Assembly (NCBI RefSeq): GCF_937912035.1
Contig: NZ_CALDPF010000056.1
Coordinates: forward strand, 1-55,949
Direction: 5' to 3'
Source: an uncultured Bacteroides sp.
Lineage (GTDB): Bacteria > Bacteroidota > Bacteroidia > Bacteroidales > Bacteroidaceae
DNA: 55,949 nucleotides
Numbering within the stretch: position 1 is the stretch's first letter; each line of letters begins with the position of its first letter. Shown piece after piece: positions 37,001 to 44,618 of this stretch. A program made the position numbers and the translations under genes. Under the pieces are notes generated by a model. The model did no database searches, had not been told where the DNA came from, and saw nothing but the letters and a program-made list of their open reading frames with translations.

Positions 37001-37309
37001 CAGAACAATAGCCATAGGCTTAGATGTATCAGCTTTTACCTCTAAACTTTGGTAACCAATATAAGAAACAACCAGCACGGCATTCTTGTCTGTTACAGAT
37101 ATGGAAAACTTACCGTCCATATCGGTTATTGTTCCCTGATTTGTTCCTTTTACTAAGATACTAGCTCCGATAACCTCGAAACCTGTGTCATCAAGAACTG
37201 TACCTTTAACGAGTGACTGAGCCACTACATTGGTGACCGCCATAAAGGTTAACAGCAAAATACTGAAAGCCCTCTTCCATTTTAATAATACTTGGAATCC
37301 AGTTTTCAT
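34100..37309 (-). CDS. SusC-family TonB-dependent transporter (SusC3)
   Basis: 1069-residue outer-membrane transporter. Signal peptide ends at VVA-Q31; CarboxypepD_reg-like domain about 34-105 (KGTVLDDTGFEVIGASILVK, TITDMDGKFSI); TonB box LEEVVVVGYQ (about 110-119); plug with LGGRVAGVNVTSGEGTPGG, PLYVIDGFPVED and LKDASATAIYGARGANGVV; barrel ending FGVNLGF. DINGDGIIDSNDRTVIG is the usual SusC C-terminal-half loop. First gene of SusC3-SusD3-DUF5017, with a promoter about 45 bases upstream. No regulator is adjacent, so one of the two HTCS proteins or a distant regulator must serve it. Confidence 0.95.
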   Translation of the reverse strand: MKTGFQVLLKWKRAFSILLLTFMAVTNVVAQSLVKGTVLDDTGFEVIGASILVKGTNQGTITDMDGKFSISVTDKNAVLVVSYIGYQSLEVKADTSKPMAIVLKEDSEMLEEVVVVGYQEVKKKDLTGSVAKADMNDLLNTPVGSFDQTLGGRVAGVNVTSGEGTPGGTMNIVIRGNNSLTQDNSPLYVIDGFPVEDAAIASTINPSDIESLDILKDASATAIYGARGANGVVIITTKKGKVGKAQITYDGSVTMQNVTRTIPMMDAYEFVKLQTEMYPQAAANASGGYLMNYDGKDWTLDDYRNIFQYDWQDEILRTAMQHNHNLRITGGTEGVRYNASMSYYNQDGILLNTGYDRFQGRINTTVRRDKLDISLTANYSRSVQTGSTPSETSYSGMNNLFFSVWGYRPVTFPNKSMDSLLNDVMDDAIDSTNDYRFNPIRSLKEEYRKFYINNLQLNGYVSYDILKGLKLKISGGYTYDARKNDQFNNSNTRYGGPTSIDKVNAQVIRNERLTWLNENTLTYQTNIKNRHFFNALVGITFQNSDYEYYMMKTTHIPNESLGMAGMADGVLSSASSLKSSWSMMSYLARLNYNYKSKYYATASFRADGSSKFSKGNRYGYFPSGSLAWNFMEEDFMKSIKNVLGAGKLRLSWGLTGNNRIGEYDYYALLEQLKVRTGDYISNGSIPSGAYPFDNDNTNVGVVPTSLPNEDLKWETTEQWNLGVDLSFFNERLNFTADIYRKTTRDLLLNASLPLSSGFYSATKNIGKVRNDGLELSLSTINIKTKNFQWTTDFNIAFNKNEVLELAENQQSLLTAATFDQNYNSQPSYIAKVGSPMGMMYGYIYEGTYKYDDFIKSGNSYTLKGGVPYFSTEANTQPGMPKYKDINGDGIIDSNDRTVIGRGLPIHTGGFTNNFAYKGFDLSIFFQWSYGNDILNANRLFFESSNNMQRELNQFANYADRWTPENPDSDIPAATQSSSNRVFSSRIIEDGSFLRLKTVSLGYTFPQTMIAKARLTNVRLYVAAQNLWTWTSYSGYDPEVSVRNSALTPGLDFSSYPRAYTVSFGVNLGF

Positions 37310-37355
37310 ACGAAATAAAATTACGTTTAGTTTAATTTTTAATGTTTTTATTTTG

Positions 37356-37385
37356 CAAATATATTAACAATGCCCGACGGACAAA
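37356..37385 (-). promoter_or_regulatory. Promoter of the susC3 operon
   Basis: The reverse strand reads TTTG (37385-37382), 18 bases, then TATATTTG (37363-37356), close to the Bacteroides consensus (spacing one base short). Transcription would start near 37350, giving a leader of about 40 bases. A well-formed promoter here suggests appreciable basal expression. Confidence 0.6.
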
Positions 37386-37571
37386 TGACAAAATAGTTCA
37401 GGAATAGTACGAAATAATACAAATCACCAGTATATTTATAAATTTACACCTGAATAATACCAACAAATACAAATTAATTTAATTATGCAAAATGAATAAA
37501 TAAATATTTTGATTTAATAAGGATAAATTATAAACAACAGAATCATATAAAATAATATGTATTAATACATC
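37386..37571. other. Non-coding AT-rich spacer between susC3 promoter and GH2 terminator
   Basis: This forms the middle of a 360-base gene-free stretch (37310-37669). Apart from the susC3 promoter on one side and the long GH2 terminator on the other I see no ORF, RNA gene or repeat. It could hold regulator-binding sites upstream of susC3. Confidence 0.4.
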
Positions 37572-37639
37572 AAAAAAATGCCCTGTCATTCAAACTTAAA
37601 CGACATGACGTTTAAGTTTGAATGACAGGGCATTTTTTT
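37572..37639. terminator. 31-bp perfect hairpin after the GH2 gene
   Basis: Bases 37572-37602 are the exact reverse complement of 37609-37639, leaving a 6-base loop (ACATGA). The ends are A7 and T7, so on either strand the stem is followed by a U run. It begins about 30 bases past the GH2 stop. It should be a strong bidirectional terminator, although the stem is far longer than needed. Confidence 0.85.
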
Positions 37640-37669
37640 AAGCTGTTTCTTAACTCTGAAAACAGAAAA

Positions 37670-40600
37670 TTATTCTAAGAATATAGAATCAGAAACCGGT
37701 GTCATTACGAATGTAAATTCATAATCTCCGTATGGCAATCTGTATTCAGGCAGAGGTATTGCCCCCCAACTGTTTTCGCAAGCCAATCCCTGCTGAGCTT
37801 TATCAATAAGGAAATTTGTAAGCTTAGAAGGTTTTACTTCCGGAGAATGACGTTGATCTTTCTGTACTCCATCATCAAGAGATTCGATAGTATAATGAAG
37901 GGCAGAAGCAGAGAACGGTGCCTCAGATACAAACATCAATCCTTTTCCTTCATTATTCAAAAGTTTCCACCAACGGATATCAGTCTTTGTTCCGTTTTCC
38001 TGAGGACGGATATATGAATAGAATTGCTCTGTTACCGTCTGATTATATATTCCAAGATCTGCGCTATGATTGCGGTCAGAATAATTTTCAATAGGGCCAC
38101 GACCATAATAGCTGATCTTTTCAAATGATTCCGGCATTACAAACTGCATACCGAAACGGAACATATCAGCAACTTTAACATCCTGGGCTGAAGCCATTCT
38201 TTGCGTTACTTTTACTGCTCCAGTGTTGTTTATGGTATATTTGATATACAATTTTGCATGTACTTCCTTCATTTCATATTCTGCAGATACTACAGCCATT
38301 CCATCTGACATTTCATGTTTCAATGACAAAAGTTTGATTTCCGGATTTCTCCATACAGCATTCCTTTTTTGCAAACCTGCTCCATAATCATTATCAGTTG
38401 GAGCACGCCAGAAGTTTGGAGTCAATTTTGCACCTTCCTTAATCATTGAAGTTCCATTAACCTCGTAGTAGTCCATATAACCATCGTTCTTATTGAACTG
38501 TATATTAAAGGATTCTCCTGTAATCTCAATACAATTAGAGTTTTCATCGTTTATTACAGGCTGCTTTACATCTACATTAGTCTGAGCTATGTTTGAGAAC
38601 TGAATTTCAGAAGGCTCATATGCTCTTACCACTATCTGGTTTCTTGCTACTACATGACCTGCAGGAATAAGATCTTTTGTACATTTCTGAACATATTTCA
38701 CATTAAGAAGCCATTCACCACTGTCGTCTGTATTTCCAAAATCTAATTTAACCTTGGCTGTCTGCTGTGGTGCGACTCGAATATCATCCAATGTTCCGCA
38801 ACGTACAATCTTTCCATCCTTCAAAAGCTGCCATTCCATTCTGTAGGCAGATAGATCTGTAAAAAAATTCTCGTTGTGTACGTTCAATTCACCTTTACTC
38901 AAATCGGCTGGGGTTGTCCAGATGTTCTGATAGAAATAACCAACTTCATACATGTGTGGATTAGGAACTCTGTCAGGACTGATAAGACCATTGTTACAGA
39001 AATTGTTGTCGCTTGCATCAAAACGGTTAAAATCACCACCGTATGCATATATCATTTCACCATTGGCTCCTTTCCAACGGCATGACTGATCTACAAAGTC
39101 CCAGATAAAACCTCCCTGATATTTAGGATACTTGCGTACCAGATCCCAATATTCCTTAAAACCTCCCTGCGAATTTCCCATTGCATGAGCATATTCACAT
39201 TGAATCAGTGGTTTATTAAAGTTTTCATCTTTTGAATATTCTTCACAGGCCTTATATCTGTAATACATAGGACAGAAAATATCAGTCTTTCCGTTTTTAC
39301 CGGCCTGTTCATACTGTACAGCTCGACTTGGGTCTTCTGCTTTTATCCAATCGTAAGCAGCTTCGAAATTAGGACCATATCCTGCCTCATTTCCTAACGA
39401 CCAGAATATTATGCTTGGATGATTGAAATTACGCTGAACATTGCGCATATTTCTTTCCATGTGCGCTTTAGCATAGTCTTTATTTTTTGCCAATGTCTTT
39501 TCACGGTAACCCATTCCATGAGATTCGATGTTAGCCTCCGCTACCATATATATACCATACTTGTCACAAAGCTCATACCAATAGGCATCATCAGGATAAT
39601 GGCATGTACGAACAGCATTGATATTGAATTTTTTCATTATCTGTACGTCCTGAAGCATGCGTTCGCGAGAAACCACATATCCTCCGTCAGGATCCATTTC
39701 ATGACGGTTAGCCCCCTTAAACAATACAGGCTGACCATTTACCAGGATCTGAGAATTCTTCAGTTCTATCTTACGGAAACCAACTTTGACAGGAACAACT
39801 TCTGTAATTGAAGAACCTTTCATTACACTTGCACGTAGTGTATAAAGATATGGACTTTCAGCTGTCCATTTAAACGGATTCTCAGTCTGAAGTTCGGTCT
39901 GTACTATTCCAGAGCCTTTAACTTCTTTATCGGCAACAACATTACCGGACTCATCAAGAAGTTCAAGTTTAACCAGATTGTTACCTTTCAGCTTAAGTTC
40001 AATATTAAGTGTACCGTTCTTATAATTATCGTCAAGATCAGGCGTAATACGGATATCGTCTATTCTGTTCTTGTTGCGTGTATAAAGATAACAGTCACGA
40101 CCTACTCCACTGTAACGGAAAAAGTCCTGATCTTCAAGATAGGTTCCATCACACCAACGGAACACCTGAAAAGCTATAAGATTTTTCTGACCAGGTTTCA
40201 AATATTTTGTTATATCAAACTCTGCTTCAAGCTTGCTGTCCTCACTATAACCAACAAATTTTCCATTTACCCATAGATACATATTCGAAGTGACTGAACC
40301 GAAATGAGCAATTATATCTTTACCATTCCAGTCGGCAGGTATGATTATTTCCTTACGATATGAACCGACATGATTTTTCTCTATAGGAACGTATGGAGGA
40401 TTGTTTTTATACTGATTACGCCACGCATATCCGACGTTTACATATATTGGATCGCCATAACCGTTTAATTCCCAAACGGCAGGAACTTGCATATCATCCC
40501 ATCCTTTGTCATTATATCCTACACGGAAAAAGTCTGTAGGACGCTGATCGGCATTGGCAACCCAGAAAAATTTCCATGTACCGTTCAGTGTCATGTAATT

Positions 40601-40780
40601 CTCCGATTTTTCCTTTACGGAAGCTGAAGCAGATTCCAGATTCTCGTAAGCAAAAAAGCTGGAATGCATCGGAGCACGATTGATTTCATTCACCTGCGGA
40701 TCCTGCCATTCTTTGAATGTTTGTGCAGAAACCGAGAATGAACAGGCACATAATGTGCCGAAAAATAAAAGTTTCTTCAT
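37670..40780 (-). CDS. Secreted GH2 beta-galactosidase
   Basis: 1036-residue glycoside hydrolase family 2 enzyme of the LacZ architecture: sugar-binding jelly roll, immunoglobulin-like domain, TIM barrel, second Ig-like domain, and a large C-terminal Bgal_small_N-type domain (EITGESFNIQFNKNDGYMDY onward). Catalytic residues: acid/base Glu465 in WSLGNEAGYG and nucleophile Glu529 in IQCEYAHAMGNS. A signal peptide (FSVSA-Q) sends it to the periplasm or surface. It is 42 bases downstream of the lytic transglycosylase gene with no obvious promoter between, so it may be read from the envelope-gene transcript rather than with the PUL. Substrate specificity beyond beta-galactoside-like is not determinable. 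Confidence 0.9.
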   Translation of the reverse strand: MKKLLFFGTLCACSFSVSAQTFKEWQDPQVNEINRAPMHSSFFAYENLESASASVKEKSENYMTLNGTWKFFWVANADQRPTDFFRVGYNDKGWDDMQVPAVWELNGYGDPIYVNVGYAWRNQYKNNPPYVPIEKNHVGSYRKEIIIPADWNGKDIIAHFGSVTSNMYLWVNGKFVGYSEDSKLEAEFDITKYLKPGQKNLIAFQVFRWCDGTYLEDQDFFRYSGVGRDCYLYTRNKNRIDDIRITPDLDDNYKNGTLNIELKLKGNNLVKLELLDESGNVVADKEVKGSGIVQTELQTENPFKWTAESPYLYTLRASVMKGSSITEVVPVKVGFRKIELKNSQILVNGQPVLFKGANRHEMDPDGGYVVSRERMLQDVQIMKKFNINAVRTCHYPDDAYWYELCDKYGIYMVAEANIESHGMGYREKTLAKNKDYAKAHMERNMRNVQRNFNHPSIIFWSLGNEAGYGPNFEAAYDWIKAEDPSRAVQYEQAGKNGKTDIFCPMYYRYKACEEYSKDENFNKPLIQCEYAHAMGNSQGGFKEYWDLVRKYPKYQGGFIWDFVDQSCRWKGANGEMIYAYGGDFNRFDASDNNFCNNGLISPDRVPNPHMYEVGYFYQNIWTTPADLSKGELNVHNENFFTDLSAYRMEWQLLKDGKIVRCGTLDDIRVAPQQTAKVKLDFGNTDDSGEWLLNVKYVQKCTKDLIPAGHVVARNQIVVRAYEPSEIQFSNIAQTNVDVKQPVINDENSNCIEITGESFNIQFNKNDGYMDYYEVNGTSMIKEGAKLTPNFWRAPTDNDYGAGLQKRNAVWRNPEIKLLSLKHEMSDGMAVVSAEYEMKEVHAKLYIKYTINNTGAVKVTQRMASAQDVKVADMFRFGMQFVMPESFEKISYYGRGPIENYSDRNHSADLGIYNQTVTEQFYSYIRPQENGTKTDIRWWKLLNNEGKGLMFVSEAPFSASALHYTIESLDDGVQKDQRHSPEVKPSKLTNFLIDKAQQGLACENSWGAIPLPEYRLPYGDYEFTFVMTPVSDSIFLE

Positions 40781-40822
40781 GATAAATAGATTAATTTATT
40801 AGAGTTTTATTATATAAAAAAA

Positions 40823-41803
40823 TTATTCAACCACCCATTTTTTACTGTAAGGAACGGTAAATTCCGGATTATAATCAACCTTATCGTTATCAGGTATCAT
40901 TATTATATACTCCTTTTCACTTTTTACAGGCAATGATGTAGACCTCAACCACGGATTCAGATTCTTTAAAAGAGCGTATGTAGTTCCCTGTCCCCGTGCA
41001 AAACGTGCCAAATCGGAAATCGTTTCCGAAACTTTTACAGTACGATAATGTATCTGAGGATATAAATCGGAATGCCTCAGGTTAAAGCCAAAAGCAGACG
41101 GATTATTAAACAAAAGTTTAGCAGCAAAAATTCGATAGACATATCTTGCAGTTTCTTCAACAAGATAAAGATCTAGTGTTTCGTCTGTATACTGTCGTTC
41201 CTGTTGTTGAGATATTCTAGCCTGACCTGCATTATAAGATGCGGCAACACTGATCCAGTCGCCAAATTTTCGATAAGCATCCTTAAGATACTTGCATGCT
41301 GCGTATGTGGATTTCTCAATATGATACCTTTCATCTACATGTGAATTGACCTCAAGACCATATTCCTTGGCTGTTACAGGCATAAATTGCCACAAGCCGG
41401 CTGCCCCTGCTCCAGAACGTGCTAAAGGATTACAAGCACTTTCTATAGCCATCAAATATTTGAAATCCTCTGGTATACCGTTTTCTTTCAATATAGGAAC
41501 TACAACAGGGAAATATCTGTTGGCACGTTTTATTGTCTGAATGGATGTACTGTGCATAAAAGAGAAAGCCAACATCTCACGATCCATGCGTTCATGACGA
41601 TCATAGCGTGTCAAATCAATGGTATCACCACAAAATTCAATATAGCGTGGAACTTCAATACAAGTATAACTCTCAGTTGGGTCATCAGGATTATCCGTTA
41701 CGCATGAACTGACACAATAAGCATTGAGCAGAAACGGAAAAATACATAATAATAAAAGTATAACAGATGCGTATGGCAATGACTTTAGCAAATTATTTTT
41801 CAT
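40823..41803 (-). CDS. MltD-like lytic transglycosylase
   Basis: 326-residue membrane-anchored or exported protein that cleaves peptidoglycan glycan strands to 1,6-anhydro ends. An N-terminal hydrophobic segment (about 10-29) is followed by an SLT goose-lysozyme-like domain: catalytic Glu121 in YLMAIESACNP, then GAAGLWQFMPVTAKEYGL and AASYNAGQARI. The C-terminal 70 residues (TVKVSETISDLARFARGQGT, then LPVKSEKEYIIMIP) look like a degenerate LysM-type wall-binding repeat. It lies 30 bases after the DUF3108 gene in an envelope-biogenesis cluster. Confidence 0.88.
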   Translation of the reverse strand: MKNNLLKSLPYASVILLLLCIFPFLLNAYCVSSCVTDNPDDPTESYTCIEVPRYIEFCGDTIDLTRYDRHERMDREMLAFSFMHSTSIQTIKRANRYFPVVVPILKENGIPEDFKYLMAIESACNPLARSGAGAAGLWQFMPVTAKEYGLEVNSHVDERYHIEKSTYAACKYLKDAYRKFGDWISVAASYNAGQARISQQQERQYTDETLDLYLVEETARYVYRIFAAKLLFNNPSAFGFNLRHSDLYPQIHYRTVKVSETISDLARFARGQGTTYALLKNLNPWLRSTSLPVKSEKEYIIMIPDNDKVDYNPEFTVPYSKKWVVE

Positions 41804-41833
41804 AAGGTAATGATTTATTTATAAGAATAATTT

Positions 41834-42640
41834 TCACTTAATAATGCAATCAAGAGGATACTTATTCCCTTTTATCTCAGTAAGGAAAGCTTTTGCAGAA
41901 CCAAAATTCAGATACATATCAAGTCTTACAGGAAGATGATTTCTGTCGTCTGTAACATAGAAAGTAATGACTTCTTTTTCTTTTCCCTTCACGTACTCAA
42001 CAAGTGAAAAGACCAGACATCTGTATTTAATATCGTTTTCACCTTTATACACTTCCTTTCCACGATAAATTAGTGTTTGTTTCTCTATATCCCTGCCTGT
42101 AGCCATAGAGAAAAGAATTTTGTCACCGATTTTATAATCGGAAGCATCATACGAACGGGCTTGCAAAAGTATGCTAAGCATATCATAAACGCATACTTTA
42201 GATTCCTGAAAATCCTTTCTGATATTTCCATTGACTATTCTAAACTGGTCTACTATACATTTCCCTGCGCGATAACTGAATGTTACATCATCTACACTAT
42301 ATCTCTTTCCTTCTGCTGCACCTTTACGGAAATATAATGGAACCAAATCTTCAGATGTAATACATGTCAGGGTATCACGCATTCTGAAAAACATATCGAT
42401 ACGCTTATTTGTATATGATTCAAGATCGGTCTTAAGACACTTTTTACCATTATACATAGTAGTATCTACAGTCATTTTTGCCCAGCCTGCATTTATCCAG
42501 ATAAACTTCCAGTTGAACTTCAATTCGTATGACAGTTCTTCACCAGGCATAATAGCATCGTTGACTGCCCCACATTGTGCATTGGCGCAAATTCCTACAT
42601 ATAGAAATAGGAATATGCTAAGGATGATTCGTCTCGTCAT
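41834..42640 (-). CDS. DUF3108 family secreted protein
   Basis: 268 residues with a signal peptide (ICANA-Q) and no lipobox, so probably periplasmic. The sequence is beta-rich: ELSYELKFNWKFIWINAGWA and LPVRLDMYLNFGSAKAFLTE are typical of DUF3108, a family of unknown function in Bacteroidetes and Proteobacteria. Its start overlaps the upstream gene's stop by four bases (ATGA), so the two are translationally coupled. Together with the transglycosylase downstream this suggests a role at the cell envelope, but no activity can be assigned. Confidence 0.82.
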   Translation of the reverse strand: MTRRIILSIFLFLYVGICANAQCGAVNDAIMPGEELSYELKFNWKFIWINAGWAKMTVDTTMYNGKKCLKTDLESYTNKRIDMFFRMRDTLTCITSEDLVPLYFRKGAAEGKRYSVDDVTFSYRAGKCIVDQFRIVNGNIRKDFQESKVCVYDMLSILLQARSYDASDYKIGDKILFSMATGRDIEKQTLIYRGKEVYKGENDIKYRCLVFSLVEYVKGKEKEVITFYVTDDRNHLPVRLDMYLNFGSAKAFLTEIKGNKYPLDCIIK

Positions 42641-44571
42641 GATGTAAGTCCTAATTTTTTAGCTCGTTCTTTATTTCTATCCTTGATTTTTTTGGCTTCT
42701 TCTGGCTTCTGCTTCTTTATTTCATCCAATTTCTGCCTATCGAGAGGAACAACATTCACATCCCAATTCTCTTCAAAATCAAAGTTAGCCTTCATTTCCC
42801 ATACTTTCGGGAAATAATATACTTTTTCCGGTTGTATCTTACTTTCGTAAGATCCTGTATCCCATTTTCCATTGTTATTACTGTCAATGTACATTCTTAT
42901 ATAATATTTTGTGCTGGGCTGCAGAAAATAAAAATCACACGTATTGTCAGGTTTTACTTTCTGTTCCCTTACAACAGCATCACTTGAGTTAAGAAGTTGT
43001 ACAACAGCATTTTCACCAGCGCCACTAATATTTAGATACAATGTCCCATATTCTTCAAGTGTCTTTATTTTCAATGTATTCTCCACTTTGTCTGTATGAA
43101 GGCCGTAAATACTCTTTATGGCGGTAGAATCTATGGTAAGTTTATATTCATTACCCGGTTTCCAATCGCTCAATATATAATACTTCCTCGGAATAATACT
43201 GTCTGCAACGAACAAAAAACGTTCCTGTTTCCAAAGTGTGTCTACCTTAACATCAATATGTATCATAGAAGTATCAATACTTTGAACAGGTTCATCAAAA
43301 GTAAGACTTATATTCTTATTTATATCCATTGAAGAAGGTGCATCAACATTCATATTGAAAAACTTTGTTTCTACAATATTTAATGTATCACCTTTTTTAC
43401 GTTTCTTTTTCAGCTCTTTTTCTTTCTTCTCCATCTCTTCCTTAGCCATGGCTAGACGCTTCTGCTTATTAATCTTATTCATCATAACCAGGGTATCACA
43501 TTTTGGAACTAGTTTTCCTAAGGTATCAGTATAAAGATAATCTAACTGGATAGTGAGCGTATCTCTTTCACAAAGAACTGTGTCTTTTATCCAATAACGT
43601 ATTGTATCATTATTTAATGATGGTTCAATAATAAAGGCTTCTTTTTCATCAAAGTCAAGTCCCTTGACTACAGGTAAAGTATCAGATTTAGCACTAAAAT
43701 ATAATGAAAATCTGTTTAATTGCTCTCTTTCACTTTTAGTAAGATATTGCATCGTATTCTCTTCCTTGAAAGCTCTGAGTATTATATCATCAGGCATGAA
43801 ACGGGTATAATTGACCTTGATAATTGTATCAATCTTCAATGTGTCAATTGGATTCCATGTAGTATCCTGTCTGGATGCAGGATGCATAGATGGTACTATT
43901 ACTGAGTCTGTGAATGCTATTATTTCTGTTTTTGAATCGAACAGATAGTTCTGGTTTCCATCCTTAAGAGCATAAATACGGTATTTTCCTGGTGCAATTC
44001 CCTTAATTGTAAAACGACCACGACTGTCTGTTCTTGATATTCTGTCGAATGGTAAACTAGTAAAAGCTGTGTCATTCAGATTTTTATGCAGTCCAACCTG
44101 TATACCTTTAATAGGTTCCAGATCCTGGGCATTCAATATGGTTCCTGACACTTGCATTGTGTCAATTATCTCTCCTGTAGAGAAAGCAAAAGAGAAATCT
44201 CCCATTGGATTACCTTCATTGTTATCTACAATGGCATCACCAAAGTCAATGGTATAAGTACTGTTTTCACGAAGAGAGTCAAAAAATTCTATCAGTACCC
44301 GCTTACCACTAGCTTTTACTTCCGGAGACTCAGTTTGTGGAGGTGAGATTATTACCTTTTCTGCCGCATTCTCTATTTTGATAAACTCGTCAAACTCTAT
44401 CGATATTTTCTTGCGTTTATTGTTTGTGGCATTAGGTTCAGGAGTTGCACGCACAAACTTTGGAGGTGTTTCATCGTATGGACCTCCATCAGGTGTTCCC
44501 GTACTGGCACATGCATATAATATAAGTATTAATACAGTGAATGGAAGTATATGTAAAGAAGAAAATTTCAT
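42637..44571 (-). CDS. Ig-like (Big_5) domain lipoprotein
   Basis: 644-residue lipoprotein; signal ending LYACAS, then TGTPDGGPYDETPPK, the typical opening of a Bacteroidetes lipoprotein family. A bacterial Ig-like Big_5 domain covers about residues 36-135 (ISIEFDEFIKIENAAEKVII, STYTIDFGDAIVDNNEG). A carboxypeptidase-regulatory-like fold follows (about 143-205, IKGIQVGLHKN, GRFTIKGIAPGKYRIYALKD), then further Ig-like repeats and a lysine-rich coil (about 375-400). The C terminus is highly charged. It overlaps the DUF3108 start. Function unknown; it looks like a structural or adhesive surface or periplasmic protein. Confidence 0.8.
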   Translation of the reverse strand: MKFSSLHILPFTVLILILYACASTGTPDGGPYDETPPKFVRATPEPNATNNKRKKISIEFDEFIKIENAAEKVIISPPQTESPEVKASGKRVLIEFFDSLRENSTYTIDFGDAIVDNNEGNPMGDFSFAFSTGEIIDTMQVSGTILNAQDLEPIKGIQVGLHKNLNDTAFTSLPFDRISRTDSRGRFTIKGIAPGKYRIYALKDGNQNYLFDSKTEIIAFTDSVIVPSMHPASRQDTTWNPIDTLKIDTIIKVNYTRFMPDDIILRAFKEENTMQYLTKSEREQLNRFSLYFSAKSDTLPVVKGLDFDEKEAFIIEPSLNNDTIRYWIKDTVLCERDTLTIQLDYLYTDTLGKLVPKCDTLVMMNKINKQKRLAMAKEEMEKKEKELKKKRKKGDTLNIVETKFFNMNVDAPSSMDINKNISLTFDEPVQSIDTSMIHIDVKVDTLWKQERFLFVADSIIPRKYYILSDWKPGNEYKLTIDSTAIKSIYGLHTDKVENTLKIKTLEEYGTLYLNISGAGENAVVQLLNSSDAVVREQKVKPDNTCDFYFLQPSTKYYIRMYIDSNNNGKWDTGSYESKIQPEKVYYFPKVWEMKANFDFEENWDVNVVPLDRQKLDEIKKQKPEEAKKIKDRNKERAKKLGLTS

Positions 44572-44618
44572 TTGTAGTCGCTATTATTTTTTTAATAGTG
44601 TTATGATTAATATAGTTA

